Of a stretch of DNA of 55,797 nt, positions 24,284 to 33,878 are shown in pieces; within the stretch, counting starts at the first letter, position 1; each line of letters starts with the position of its first letter. This DNA is from an uncultured Lentisphaeria bacterium (GTDB taxonomy: Bacteria; Verrucomicrobiota; Lentisphaeria; Victivallales; Victivallaceae). Under the pieces are notes generated by a model. The model was not told where the DNA came from. It ran no database searches and saw only the letters and a program-made list of their open reading frames with translations. The stretch spans positions 1 to 55,797 of the forward strand of contig CAIKZE010000159.1 of NCBI GenBank assembly GCA_903831825.1, read 5' to 3'. Both the position numbers and the translations under genes were made by a program.

Positions 24284-26110
24284 ATGCAGAACAGATTGAA
24301 AGAAAAACTTCAAGACCATATAGTTATTTTTGACGGAGCTACCGGAACCGAATTTTATAAGCGCGATTTTTTTATCAATAATTCCTACGAAGGCCTCTGT
24401 CTGAACAATCCGAAAGTGGTATCGGAAATTTACCGAAGTTATGTGGATGCCGGAGCGGAAGTAATCACCACCAACACTTACGGCGCCAACCGCAATAAAC
24501 TTACGCGTCACGGGCTGGGCGAGAAAGTGCGTGAGATCAATACCGCCGCCGTTGAACTTGCCAAAGCGGAATGCGGCGAGGACGTGCTGGTTTGCGGGTC
24601 TGTCGGCCCGATCGGAGATTGTCACGGCGTAGTCCTTGAAGAAAAACAGATTGCTGAGATCCTGGCCGAGCAGATTGATGCGCTGGAATGCGCCGGCGCC
24701 GATTTCATAATTTTTGAATCCATTTCATCAAAAGGCGATCTGGAAAATGCCTACAATGCGATTGAACTGAAATCGCAGATCCCGTTCATGCTGAGTTTCA
24801 ATGTTGACCGCGAGCTGGATATGCCTCACGGCGAATCGCTGGCGCCCCTGTTGAGAACCATTGATACGCATTTGCGCAAGCCGACTGCGCTCGGGCTGAA
24901 TTGCGGCGCAGGCGTCGAAGGCATGCTCAGCGCACTGGAGAAAATGCTCCCGATGACGGATTATCCGGTCATCGCCCAGCCGAATGCCGGTATGCCGAAA
25001 AGCGTGGATAACCGCATGATTTATATGTGCAGTCCGGAATACCTGACGACTTACGCCTTGCGCTATGTGAATCTTGGCGTGCGCGGAGTCGGCGGCTGTT
25101 GCGGTATCGGGCCGGAACATATCCGGGACATTGCCAGAAGTATTCGCCCGCTGGCGAAAACTCACATCGCCCACAAATTAGCCGAATTGAAAGTTGAAGA
25201 TCAACTGCTCGAACCTGTTCCGATGGAAAAAAAGTCAATGCTTGCGGCAAAGATTGCGCGCGGCGAATGGGTTACCACGGTGGAAATTACTCCGCCGCGC
25301 GGCTATGATCTCTCCGCCACGATTGAAAAGGCCATCCAGTGCCGCGAGGCCGGAATTGACGCCATCAATCTTCCTGACGGGCCGCGGGCCAGTTCCAGGA
25401 TTTCCCCGATCATTACTGCGATTGAACTCCAGGAGAAGGCGGATATTGAGGTAATTCTGCATTGCTGCTGCCGCGATAAAAATATTATCGGGATGCAGGC
25501 CGACCTGCTCGGCTGCGCCTGCAAGAAAATCAACAATATCCTTTTTATTACCGGCGACCCGCCGAAGCTGGGAGATTATCCGTTCGCCTCCGCCGTATTC
25601 GACGTGGACTCCATCGGCATCCTTAAAATCCAGTCGCGGCTTAACCGCGGCATTGACATCGGCGGCAAGACCATCGGAGCGCCGACCGCAATTTTTGCCG
25701 GCGCGGGGGCCGATCCCAATGCCATAGATATGAACCGCGAACTCCGGAGACTGCGCGAAAAGGTTGAAGCCGGCGCTGAATACATCATCACTCAGCCGGT
25801 ATTTTCGGTCGAACCTTTGCTGAAATTCATTGACAGCATCAAAGATTTGAAGATCCCGGTAATTGCCGGAATCTGGCCGCTGTCCAGCTATCGCAACGCC
25901 GAGTTCATGAAAAATGAAGTGCCGGGCGTAGTTGTTCCGGATGAGGTTATGGAACGCATGGCAAAAGCCGAAACCAGAGAGGCTCAACGGCTGGAAGGCA
26001 TTGAAATCGCCAGGGAATGTGTCGCCGCAATTCGTTCCGCGGTGCAGGGAATTCAAGTCAGCGCGCCTTTCGGCAATGTGAATAGCGCCATTGCAGTTAT
26101 CACCGATTAA
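24284..26110 (+). CDS. homocysteine S-methyltransferase / methylenetetrahydrofolate reductase fusion
   Basis: A 608-residue bifunctional enzyme. Residues 1-300 are a homocysteine methyltransferase barrel: DGATGTEF near residue 17, and zinc ligands C207 (GLNCGAG) plus C272-C273 (GVGGCCGIGP). Residues 325-605 are a MetF-type flavoprotein, starting at TVEITPPRG. It reduces 5,10-methylenetetrahydrofolate and so can feed the methyl group used for methionine. ITQPVFSVEPLLKFID and PVIAGIWPLSSYRNAEFMKNEVPGVVVP fit the second domain. Such fusions occur in several bacterial phyla. No cobalamin-binding domain is present. The nitroreductase gene starts 21 bases on. The ribosome site is weak (aacgggggttt). 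Confidence 0.92.
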   Translation: MQNRLKEKLQDHIVIFDGATGTEFYKRDFFINNSYEGLCLNNPKVVSEIYRSYVDAGAEVITTNTYGANRNKLTRHGLGEKVREINTAAVELAKAECGEDVLVCGSVGPIGDCHGVVLEEKQIAEILAEQIDALECAGADFIIFESISSKGDLENAYNAIELKSQIPFMLSFNVDRELDMPHGESLAPLLRTIDTHLRKPTALGLNCGAGVEGMLSALEKMLPMTDYPVIAQPNAGMPKSVDNRMIYMCSPEYLTTYALRYVNLGVRGVGGCCGIGPEHIRDIARSIRPLAKTHIAHKLAELKVEDQLLEPVPMEKKSMLAAKIARGEWVTTVEITPPRGYDLSATIEKAIQCREAGIDAINLPDGPRASSRISPIITAIELQEKADIEVILHCCCRDKNIIGMQADLLGCACKKINNILFITGDPPKLGDYPFASAVFDVDSIGILKIQSRLNRGIDIGGKTIGAPTAIFAGAGADPNAIDMNRELRRLREKVEAGAEYIITQPVFSVEPLLKFIDSIKDLKIPVIAGIWPLSSYRNAEFMKNEVPGVVVPDEVMERMAKAETREAQRLEGIEIARECVAAIRSAVQGIQVSAPFGNVNSAIAVITD

Positions 26111-26131
26111 TTTGGATAAATGGAGGTAATT

Positions 26132-26707
26132 ATGGAATTCTCGGCAGCAGTTCAGGGCAGAAGAACGGTCCGGCGTTTTAAGCAAATTCAGGTTAAGCAG
26201 TCCGAAATCAGGGAAATGCTTAATGCCGCCAGATTATCCTCCAGCGGCGGCAATATACAGCCGCTGCGGTATATCGTCATTCAAACGCCGGAACTGGTGT
26301 CCGGTATTTTTGCAAATACCGCCTGGGGCGGACTGGTCAAACCGCGCCGCAACCCGGAACCCGGCAAGACCGCGCCTTTAACTTTTATCGCGGTTGTGGG
26401 TCCCAGAGACAGCAGCAATATCATTCATGCCGATGCCGGGGCCGCGATTCAAAGTATGACGCTTACCGCTTATTCATTGGGCATCGGCTGCTGCTGGCTC
26501 GGCGCTTTCAGACGGGAAAATGTGGATACGCTGCTCGCATTGCCGGAAGATTCAGCCGTGATTTATCTGCTTGCGGTCGGATATCCGGATGAGTTGCCTG
26601 TTGAAGAGGACATTTCCGCCGGAATGCCGGTCGAATACCATCTGGATGACAATGATGTCCTGCATGTGCCGAAATTTACGGTTGACGCGATAACGGAATG
26701 GCGCTGA
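26132..26707 (+). CDS. nitroreductase family protein
   Basis: A 191-residue FMN-dependent oxidoreductase of the nitroreductase type. It has the signature V-x-x-R-R-T-V-R-R-F at the N-terminus (phosphate-binding arginines), SSGGNIQPLRYIVIQ, and GIGCCWLGAFRRENVDTLL for the flavin pocket. A start 12 bases upstream is possible, but GGAGG lies right before ATG 26132. It follows the methyltransferase gene by 21 bases, so the two probably share a transcript, although no shared pathway is obvious. Substrates of this family range from quinones to nitro compounds and cannot be predicted. Its stop is 13 bases from the convergent aldo-keto reductase gene. Confidence 0.85.
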   Translation: MEFSAAVQGRRTVRRFKQIQVKQSEIREMLNAARLSSSGGNIQPLRYIVIQTPELVSGIFANTAWGGLVKPRRNPEPGKTAPLTFIAVVGPRDSSNIIHADAGAAIQSMTLTAYSLGIGCCWLGAFRRENVDTLLALPEDSAVIYLLAVGYPDELPVEEDISAGMPVEYHLDDNDVLHVPKFTVDAITEWR

Positions 26708-26720
26708 GAGAACGGACTGT

Positions 26721-27722
26721 TCATGCCGGTTTATTTTGCAGGATGCTTTCGATCCGGTCCAGTTCTTCATCTGAAAAATTCAGGTTGTTCAACGTCTTGA
26801 CATTGTCCTCGATCTGCTCGATCCTGCTGGCTCCGGTCAGAACTGAAGTAATGCGTTTGTCTTTGAGCACCCAGGCCAATGCCATCTGCGCCAGCGACTG
26901 ACCGCGATTCAAGGCAATTGCATTCAATGACTGCACTTTCAATACAATTTCTGCGGTGATCGTTTCTTTTTTCAGAAAAACAATGCCTCTGCCGGCGCGG
27001 GAATCATCCGGAATGCCGTTGAGATAGCGCGAGGTCAAAACGCCCTGCGCCAGCGGACAGAACGCAGTCGCGCCAATGCCTTCGGCTTCCAGCGTGTTCA
27101 GCAGGCCTTCTTCAACAGAGCGGTTGAACATACTGTACCGGTTCAACTGATTTACGCACGGAGTTCCGAATTCGCGCAGAATTTTTGATGCTTCCCGTGC
27201 CCTGTCCGGCGGATAGGACGAAAAACCGGCATACAGCGCTTTGCCGCTGCGCACCGCCCGATCCAATGCGCCCATCGTTTCTTCCAGCGGAGTATCCGGA
27301 TCTGGCCGGTGTGAATAAAAGATGTCCACATATTCCAAACCCATGCGTTTAAGGCTCCGGTCCAGGCTGGACAGCAGATATTTACGGGACCCCCAATCGC
27401 CGTAAGGCCCCGGCCACATCAGATGGCCGGCTTTGGTGGAAATAATCAGTTCATCGCGATAATTCGCCAGTCCTTCTTTAAGTATCCGTCCGAATTTGGT
27501 TTCGGCGGCTCCGGGTTGCGGCCCGTAATTATTCGCCAGATCAAAATAGGTTATCCCCAAGTCAAATGCCCGGAAAATCATATCGCGGTTATTTTCGTAC
27601 GGATCTTTATCGCCGAAATTGTTCCACAAACCGAAAGAGATTACCGGCAGTTTCAGGCCGCTTCGTCCGCAGCGGTTATAAATCATTTGCGAGTAACGGT
27701 TTGAATCCGGCGCTATGCTCAT
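26721..27722 (-). CDS. aldo-keto reductase, YghZ/Gpr-like
   Basis: A 333-residue NADPH-dependent aldo-keto reductase of the YghZ (L-glyceraldehyde-3-phosphate reductase) type. Motifs: RCGRSGLKLPVISFGLWNNFGD, ITYFDLANNYGPQPGAAE (catalytic Asp and Tyr), STKAG (Lys), FYSHRPDPDTPLEETM (His) and the cofactor-binding TSVLTGASRIEQIEDNV. E. coli YghZ acts in methylglyoxal detoxification. I read this one the same way. The frame is open 23 codons further, but the region before MSIAPDSNRYS is not family sequence. AGGAA lies 7 bases ahead of ATG 27722. It is divergent from the btu operon, about 100 bases from that promoter. Confidence 0.9.
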   Translation of the reverse strand: MSIAPDSNRYSQMIYNRCGRSGLKLPVISFGLWNNFGDKDPYENNRDMIFRAFDLGITYFDLANNYGPQPGAAETKFGRILKEGLANYRDELIISTKAGHLMWPGPYGDWGSRKYLLSSLDRSLKRMGLEYVDIFYSHRPDPDTPLEETMGALDRAVRSGKALYAGFSSYPPDRAREASKILREFGTPCVNQLNRYSMFNRSVEEGLLNTLEAEGIGATAFCPLAQGVLTSRYLNGIPDDSRAGRGIVFLKKETITAEIVLKVQSLNAIALNRGQSLAQMALAWVLKDKRITSVLTGASRIEQIEDNVKTLNNLNFSDEELDRIESILQNKPA

Positions 27723-27820
27723 AGTTCTATATTCCTGTATAAAATTTAAATAAATCTGAAGTAACATACATCGCGCAATAATAATTTGCATGGCAATTTA
27801 TGCTTCGAAAGTAAATAATA

Positions 27821-27849
27821 TTGACTTTCTGATGGATCAGAGTTATATT
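27821..27849 (+). promoter_or_regulatory. sigma-70-type promoter for the cobalamin riboswitch
   Basis: TTGACT (27821-27826), a 17-bp spacer and TATATT (27844-27849) form a near-consensus sigma-70 promoter. Transcription would begin near 27856, just before the first stem of the riboswitch. Confidence 0.75.
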
Positions 27850-27862
27850 CATGTCTTGTATT

Positions 27863-27960
27863 AACAAGTTTTGAGCAGTGAACTCCCGTGAGAACCGGGG
27901 GCTGTCGCGCAACTGTGATCGGCGTTAAACGCTGTAAGCCAGGTCCTGCCGTTGCTTGTT
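27863..27960 (+). ncRNA. cobalamin riboswitch
   Basis: The conserved core of a B12 riboswitch is present: aactcccgtgagaaccggg (27881-27899), gctgtcgcgcaactgtgatcgg (27901-27922) and the B12 box taagccaggtcctgcc (27935-27950). The outer helix pairs aacaag (27863-27868) with cttgtt (27955-27960). High cobalamin should lower expression of btuFCD downstream. The remaining 150 bases to btuF (ATG 28115) presumably carry the expression platform. I could not pick out a certain terminator/antiterminator. Confidence 0.9.
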
Positions 27961-28114
27961 GTCCGGTTATGCGGAATGAATGTGCGCGCAACACAATAAT
28001 AGGAAGAACTGAAAAATGAAGAGCTACAAAACCGCTGTTAGCGGTGTCTGTCCGCCAAGTCAGAAATTCACCCTCATTAAAATCCTCGTAAAGCTTGACA
28101 TATAAGGGAAACAC

Positions 28115-28993
28115 ATGAGATCGGTTTTAGCTGTAACGTTAATCTGCCTGGGACTGGCGGCACAATCTGCGTCAACTATCCAGGAGCCGCGGGTCGTATC
28201 ATTGTCTCCAAGCATCACGGAAATCATCTTTCTGCTGGGCAAAGGTAATTGCATGGTCGGAAGAAGCAGTTGCTGCGATTATCCGGCGGAAGCTAAAAAT
28301 TTACCTGTCGTCGGCAATTTCGGCATTCCTTTTCTGGAGAACCTGGCTGCGGTAAAACCGGACTACGTGATCTCCACCGCGCTGAAAGACCAGACCTCAA
28401 AGCAGTCCATGGAAAGTCTCGGCGCAAAAGTAATCATGCTGGATAACAACAATTTTGACGACTATATCAAATGCGTAAAAGCGCTCGGCGAACTCCTGAA
28501 CTGCAAGGCGGCGGCTGATGCTGAAATCATGCATTTCTCCAAAGCTCTGGAAGATTTCAAAAAACAGGCGGATAAGGTTCCTGCCGCATCCCGCCCCAAA
28601 GTATATGTCGAAGTATGGCACCGTCCGCTCCTGACCTGCGGCGGAAAAACATTCATCAATGATAGTATCGAATACGCCGGGGGCATCAATATCGGACGCA
28701 GCGAAAAAGCGGAATATTTCCCATGTTCGCTCGAATGGATTATGCAGCAGAACCCGGATGTAATCATCTGCCCCGCAATGGGTTCAGGAAAAAGCTCCGA
28801 AGTCGCCGAACGCGACGGCTGGCAGCATATTTCCGCAGTTAAAAACAATCGCATTTACACCGGACTGGAACAGGACAAGCTTTACCGGCTGGGACCACGC
28901 ACGATTGAGGGCATCGCCCTACTGCGCAAATATATCCTTGCTGATGCAAAACCTGAAACAGCAACGACAAACAGCGAAGGAAAAACTAAATGA
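28115..28993 (+). CDS. btuF: cobalamin ABC transporter substrate-binding protein
   Basis: A 292-residue periplasmic binding protein of the BtuF type that captures vitamin B12 and hands it to BtuCD. It begins with a signal peptide (to about residue 19). The mature part shows RVVSLSPSITEIIFLLG, GNFGIPFLENLAAVKPDYVI, and GGINIG followed by the C-terminal lobe. AAGGGA precedes the ATG. The gene lies directly behind the cobalamin riboswitch and overlaps btuC by 4 bases (ATGA). The riboswitch fixes the ligand as a cobalamin: iron-siderophore relatives exist but would not be B12-controlled. Likely secreted to the periplasm of a Gram-negative-type envelope. Confidence 0.92.
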   Translation: MRSVLAVTLICLGLAAQSASTIQEPRVVSLSPSITEIIFLLGKGNCMVGRSSCCDYPAEAKNLPVVGNFGIPFLENLAAVKPDYVISTALKDQTSKQSMESLGAKVIMLDNNNFDDYIKCVKALGELLNCKAAADAEIMHFSKALEDFKKQADKVPAASRPKVYVEVWHRPLLTCGGKTFINDSIEYAGGINIGRSEKAEYFPCSLEWIMQQNPDVIICPAMGSGKSSEVAERDGWQHISAVKNNRIYTGLEQDKLYRLGPRTIEGIALLRKYILADAKPETATTNSEGKTK

Positions 28994-29985
28994 GTTTTAC
29001 CGATATCCGGCGAACATTATCAGAACCGGTGATCTGGATAGGATTGCTGGTTCCTGTTTGTTTCGTTATCTTCATGTGCTGCGGCACTTATTCCGCCGGT
29101 TTTTCCGATCTGCTGAATCCTTCGCCAATGCTGACGGCTGTTTTAAAACTGCGTGCGGCACGGCTGTTATGCGCGTTTGTGGTTGGCGGTTCTTTAGCGG
29201 TCGCCGGGGCCGCCTGCCAGGCGGCGCTGCGCAATCCGCTGGCTGAACCGTATATTCTGGGAGTCAGCGGCGGCGCCAGCGTGGGCGCGGCGGTGGCAAT
29301 CATTCTGGGACTGACCATGATTTCCGAGTTTTTCATCCCTGCATTTTCCTTTATCGGCGCAGTTTTCGCATTGGTACTGGTGCTGGGGATGGCCCGTTGC
29401 TGGGCGGCGGATACTCCAGCCAGCATCGCGCTGGCGGGAATAGTGATCGGCAGCATGTGTTCAAGTCTGCTGATGTTCATGATCAGCATAAGCAGTTCTC
29501 ATGAACTCAACGACATTACCTGGTGGTTACTGGGCTGTCTCCAGCCGTCCGGCAATATACTGTTGACATTTTCAGCCGTCTCACTGCTGGGGGCAACGGT
29601 CTTATTCACCCTGCTGGGCCGCGAAGTGGATGCCGTCACGTTCGGCGAAGAAACTGCATTCAGCCTGGGAGTTGATCCCAAAAAACTTTCTTATATCCTG
29701 CTGGGAGTTTCAGCGCTGCTGGCGGCGTGTTCGGTGGCGGTTTCCGGGATCATCGGGTTTGTCGGGCTGATTATTCCGCATATAATCCGGAATCTTTTCG
29801 GTTCGCAGCACCGGCGGCTGTTCCCGCTGTGCATGCTGCTGGGCGGAATATTTCTGATGGGCTGCGATACATTCGCCCGTTGCATTTTCGCTGCCAAGGA
29901 ACTGCCGGTGGGAGTAATAACTTCGTTTATCGGAGGCCCGTTCTTCCTATGGGTACTCAGCAGGAGACACGCATGGGAAGGATAA
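28990..29985 (+). CDS. btuC: cobalamin ABC transporter permease
   Basis: A 331-residue integral membrane permease of the FecCD/BtuC family, with about ten hydrophobic helices. The family signature appears as GLIIPHIIRNLFGSQHRR near residue 255, the cytoplasmic loop that couples to the ATPase, and AGAACQAALRNPLAEPYILGVSGGASVGAA near residue 78. It works as a dimer with BtuD and BtuF. It overlaps btuF by 4 bases and btuD by 13, typical of tight translational coupling. Confidence 0.93.
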   Translation: MSFTDIRRTLSEPVIWIGLLVPVCFVIFMCCGTYSAGFSDLLNPSPMLTAVLKLRAARLLCAFVVGGSLAVAGAACQAALRNPLAEPYILGVSGGASVGAAVAIILGLTMISEFFIPAFSFIGAVFALVLVLGMARCWAADTPASIALAGIVIGSMCSSLLMFMISISSSHELNDITWWLLGCLQPSGNILLTFSAVSLLGATVLFTLLGREVDAVTFGEETAFSLGVDPKKLSYILLGVSALLAACSVAVSGIIGFVGLIIPHIIRNLFGSQHRRLFPLCMLLGGIFLMGCDTFARCIFAAKELPVGVITSFIGGPFFLWVLSRRHAWEG

Positions 29986-30788
29986 ATTGCAACGAAGATT
30001 TGATTGCGGCAATCAATATAACCTTTGCCTACCAGCCTGAAAAGCAAGTATTGAACGGGGTAAATTTCCGGTTGCCGAAGGGCAGTGTCGCGGCAATAGT
30101 CGGGCCTAACGGCGTCGGCAAATCCACTATCCTGAAGATCCTTTGCGGTTACCTGCAACCTGCATCAGGGGAAGTTCTGCTGGAAGGCAAACCAATACAA
30201 CTTTATGACAATCTTGAACGTTCCAGGCTGGTTGCCGCCGTTCCGCAGAATATTTATGCGCCAATCCCCTTCACTGTTGAACAGGTCGTGAAAATGGGCC
30301 GGCTGGCCCGTATCTCCCGCTTCTCCAGGCTTACCCATGACGACAAGGACGTGATTGCGCGTACCATGCATGATTTAAATATAGAAGTTTTTGCCGGAAG
30401 GGCTATCGGGGAACTCAGCGGCGGCGAACGCCAGCGGGTCATGATCGCCACAGCACTGGCTCAGGAACCTGACCTGCTGCTGCTGGACGAACCGACTTCA
30501 CATCTGGATATCGGCAATTCCGCCAGAGTGATAAAAGCCCTGATTAACTGGCAGCGAAAAAAAGGCTCTTCGATCCTGATCGTAACCCATGACGTGCAAA
30601 TGGCCGCCCGGGTCTGCGAAAGAATCATCCTGTTAAAAGACGGGAATGTACTTGGAGACGGCAACCCGCACGATGTTTTAACGCCGGAATCGCTGTTCCA
30701 GGCCTACGGACATGGAGTTTCCTCATTCATCAGTCCCAAAGACGGTTTGCCGGTAATCCTCCCTGACCTCCCCGATGCGGAATATTAA
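29973..30788 (+). CDS. btuD: cobalamin ABC transporter ATP-binding protein
   Basis: A 271-residue ABC ATPase that powers B12 import. Walker A is GPNGVGKST, the Q-loop is PQNIYAPIPF, the signature is LSGGERQR, Walker B is LLLLDEPTS, and the switch His is in VTHD. The open frame extends further left, but ATG 29973 has AGGAG 6 bases ahead and gives a family-like N-terminus. The rest of that frame lies inside btuC. The last 30 residues (HGVSSFISPKDG...) match the C-terminal extension of FepC/BtuD-type ATPases. It completes btuFCD. The 300-base gap behind it (30789-31090) is AT-rich and holds no gene or clear terminator. Confidence 0.92.
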   Translation: MGRINCNEDLIAAINITFAYQPEKQVLNGVNFRLPKGSVAAIVGPNGVGKSTILKILCGYLQPASGEVLLEGKPIQLYDNLERSRLVAAVPQNIYAPIPFTVEQVVKMGRLARISRFSRLTHDDKDVIARTMHDLNIEVFAGRAIGELSGGERQRVMIATALAQEPDLLLLDEPTSHLDIGNSARVIKALINWQRKKGSSILIVTHDVQMAARVCERIILLKDGNVLGDGNPHDVLTPESLFQAYGHGVSSFISPKDGLPVILPDLPDAEY

Positions 30789-31090
30789 ATCGCTTGCATT
30801 CTTACATTCAGCCCTCGTTCTGTAAATCTACCAATTTGCCCAATTTGTTCTTTTAAATCGCTGTCTAATATCTTCATCCCCGCGAAATATATTCAATAAA
30901 TGCTCAAAAAAACAGCTTTTTCTTTTGCAAAAATATGATTTGGATTTAAATTTTAGATGGGGAATGTTTATTAGTCTTTCTGTTTCATAATTCTATGCTT
31001 TCAATATAGGTAAAAGTTTTTCTGTGCGAATATTGAGTTCCGCGCATGCTTGGCCCCTGCTGTGTGTTTGCCGGCGAAACCTAAGGAATA

Positions 31091-33700
31091 ATGATGAATA
31101 GTGAATCGTTTTTTCTCGAAGCGAATGATGCTTTTCCAGTCAATAAACTGGTGCATCAGCTTTTTTTCGAGCAGGCCGGGCAACATCCTGACCGCATTGC
31201 GCTGGTCGAGGGCGATAAAGAACTCACTTACGGCGAACTGGACAGGATTACCGACTCCATTGCCGCGGGGCTGATTGCTCACGGCATCAGGACTGACGAC
31301 GCGGCGGGAATCTTTATTGACCGCTCGATTAACTATATCATCGCGATTCTGGCAATCGTCAAAAGCGGGGGATGTTACGTACCGATTGATCCGGACATCC
31401 CGGCGGAACGGCTGAGTTTCATTATCCATGACACCGGCTGTAAGCAGATTCTCAGCGAATCGCTGTATGCCGGGAAATTGTCCGGCTTCATGGATAGAGT
31501 AATAATGCTCGACAAATTGGATTTATCCGCGCTGACGCCGCTGTCCGCTCCGCCGGTCATATTTCCGTCCTCGCTGGCATACATCATCTATACCTCAGGC
31601 TCCACCGGTACCCCGAAAGGCGTGGAAATAGAACATGCCGGCCTGCTGAATCTGGTACACTGGCATCATCAGACCTTTGTTGAAGAAGGCCATTACCGGG
31701 CCAGCCAGAGCGCGGGGCCGGGGTTTGACGCCTCGGTGCGTGAAATATGGGTGCATCTGACCAACGGCGCGACTATTTACATAATTCCTGAAATGCTGCG
31801 GCTGCAACCGCAGAAACTGGTTGACTGGCTTACCGTAAATAAAATTAATGAATGTTCGCTTTCCACTCCGGTAGCTGAACTGGTGCTGGGGGCCGACTGG
31901 AAAAACAATACTTCACTGAAATATTTGCAGTGCGGCGGAGAAAAACTGAACAGAAAGCCGGGCAGTGAATTCCCCGCCGTCCTTGCCAACCTTTACGGGC
32001 CGACGGAATGCACCGTGGACTCCACCTGGGCAATGTTTAAGGCCGGGGATGACGACGGCAAGCCGCCGCATATCGGAACTCCTGTCAGCAACTTCAGAAT
32101 CTATATCCTTGACGAAGAACTTAAGCCGGCGCCGCGCGGAACCGAAGGCGAGATTTGCATCGGCGGCATCGGGCTGGCAAGAGGCTACCGCAATCTGCCG
32201 GAACTTACCGGCAAGGCATTTGTTCCGGACCCGTTCCTGCCCGGCAAACGGATATACCGCAGCGGCGATCTGGGACGCATCAATGCCGAGGGAAATATTG
32301 AATGCGCCGGCAGAAAAGATTTTCAAGTTAAAATACGCGGCTACAGAATAGAACTCGGTGAAATCGAAGCCGTCTTAGCGCAGCATGAAAACGTCTCCAA
32401 ATGCGTCGTCACCGCCAGAGAAAAGGGAAACGAAGTAAAATATCTGGCAGCCTATTTTATCCTGAAAAAGCCGCAGGAACAAAAACAACTGACAGAAGAA
32501 CTTCGCGATTTATTGAACAAATCATTGCCGGAGTACATGATTCCCGCCACCTATACGGTACTTCAGGAGCTGCCGCTTACGCTTAACGGCAAAGTGGATC
32601 GCAAAGCACTGCCCGAACCGGAAATAGAAGACAATGGACAAGAGACAAATCAAAACTCAGAACCGCAGAGCCCGCTGGAGATGCAGATCCGCTTGATTTT
32701 TTCAAAGGTGCTGGACAGAAAAAATATTGACGCGGATGCAGATTTTGTTACATTGGGCATAGATTCCTTGTCCGCCATAAAATTGCTGATGGAAGTTGAA
32801 TCCCTCGGGGTAAAAATCCCTTTTGAAGAATTATATCATAATGCATCCATTAACTCAATCTGCAATTATATCCGGGATTGCTCTGGTCAGAAATACGTCT
32901 GGTCGCCGGTGGTCAAACTTGCCGGAACATCCGGCAACAAGCCGCCGCTGTTCCTGATTCACACTACCCCCGGTGACATTCTAGGCTATATAAATCTGGT
33001 GCATTATCTTGATGACCGGGCAATTTACGGCATCCAGTCTCTTGGACTTTATTCTCCTGGGAAGGCACATAAATCTATTGAATCAATGGCCAGCTATTAC
33101 ATTTCTGAAATGTCAAATATTTGTCCGGAAGGTCCGTATCTTATCTGCGGATGGTGTTTTGGCGGAATCGTCGCATACGAAATGGCCCAACAATTGAAAA
33201 GGATGGGAAAACAAGTTGCATTTCTTGGTTTGATAGAGACTTATTCCCATCTTCAACCATCAATTTACAACTCGCTGCGGCGTATTATTGCCGCCGTAAA
33301 ATGGGGGCCGCGAAACTGCATTAATTATTTAACTCTCAAGTTCCAGCGTAAATTTCACAGGGATCTGGATTATGAGCAATTGGATTTTATATCACAGCGC
33401 TTTGCCAATGCCTGGAATGAGCAGACTATAAACAATATGAAAACCATCTATCAGCATAATACGACAGCAGCAACCGGCTATGTAACTCAATACTACGATG
33501 GCAAGATTTCTTTATTCATGGCAAAAGAAACATTGACAGGTAAAATCCCATTGCCCTGTTATGGATTGAAGCACTTGAGCAGAGACTTGGAATTATACAC
33601 TTTTGACTCGGAACACGATGATATATTAAGAGAACCGCAGGTAGCCTTAGTGGCTGAAAAAATTGTCAATTGCATGACAGATTCCGGAAACAACTCCTGA
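31091..33700 (+). CDS. NRPS-like enzyme: adenylation-PCP-thioesterase, no condensation domain
   Basis: An 869-residue single-module enzyme. Residues 15-530 are an adenylation domain with YIIYTSGSTGTPKGVE, LYGPTE, YRSGDLGR and the C-terminal GKVDRKALP; it activates an amino or aryl acid as AMP ester. A carrier domain follows, with LGIDSLS and the phosphopantetheine Ser559. Residues 610-868 are a type I thioesterase. Its nucleophile elbow is GWCFGG, with Cys689 where Ser is normal, and the His is in EHDDIL. No condensation domain, ketoreductase or product export gene is adjacent. A hand alignment to GrsA gives the pocket code DARSLCLVDK, which I cannot assign to a substrate. AAGGAA lies 2-3 bases ahead of the first ATG, so the second ATG (31094) may be the real start. 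Confidence 0.9.
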   Translation: MMNSESFFLEANDAFPVNKLVHQLFFEQAGQHPDRIALVEGDKELTYGELDRITDSIAAGLIAHGIRTDDAAGIFIDRSINYIIAILAIVKSGGCYVPIDPDIPAERLSFIIHDTGCKQILSESLYAGKLSGFMDRVIMLDKLDLSALTPLSAPPVIFPSSLAYIIYTSGSTGTPKGVEIEHAGLLNLVHWHHQTFVEEGHYRASQSAGPGFDASVREIWVHLTNGATIYIIPEMLRLQPQKLVDWLTVNKINECSLSTPVAELVLGADWKNNTSLKYLQCGGEKLNRKPGSEFPAVLANLYGPTECTVDSTWAMFKAGDDDGKPPHIGTPVSNFRIYILDEELKPAPRGTEGEICIGGIGLARGYRNLPELTGKAFVPDPFLPGKRIYRSGDLGRINAEGNIECAGRKDFQVKIRGYRIELGEIEAVLAQHENVSKCVVTAREKGNEVKYLAAYFILKKPQEQKQLTEELRDLLNKSLPEYMIPATYTVLQELPLTLNGKVDRKALPEPEIEDNGQETNQNSEPQSPLEMQIRLIFSKVLDRKNIDADADFVTLGIDSLSAIKLLMEVESLGVKIPFEELYHNASINSICNYIRDCSGQKYVWSPVVKLAGTSGNKPPLFLIHTTPGDILGYINLVHYLDDRAIYGIQSLGLYSPGKAHKSIESMASYYISEMSNICPEGPYLICGWCFGGIVAYEMAQQLKRMGKQVAFLGLIETYSHLQPSIYNSLRRIIAAVKWGPRNCINYLTLKFQRKFHRDLDYEQLDFISQRFANAWNEQTINNMKTIYQHNTTAATGYVTQYYDGKISLFMAKETLTGKIPLPCYGLKHLSRDLELYTFDSEHDDILREPQVALVAEKIVNCMTDSGNNS

Positions 33701-33878
33701 TAGATAAGCTTCCGTTATTTTCCTTTTAGTTCCTCCCCCGGCATAAACCGTCTGAAAATACGGTGTTTTATCTGAGAATTATCAAAAAATCTGAGTGATA
33801 TGATATTTCATGATAATATTATTCTTAATACTTACGTTATATTAATCATAAATTAAATATCAGGATTACGGTTGAGAT

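Noticed and set aside
25235-26185. A 316-codon minus-strand frame opposite the methyltransferase/MTHFR gene
   Set aside because: It lies wholly across two well-supported plus-strand genes and shows no family motif.
33747-33768. Terminator after the NRPS-like gene
   Set aside because: The stem is only 5 bp with a long loop and a poor T-run, too weak to call.
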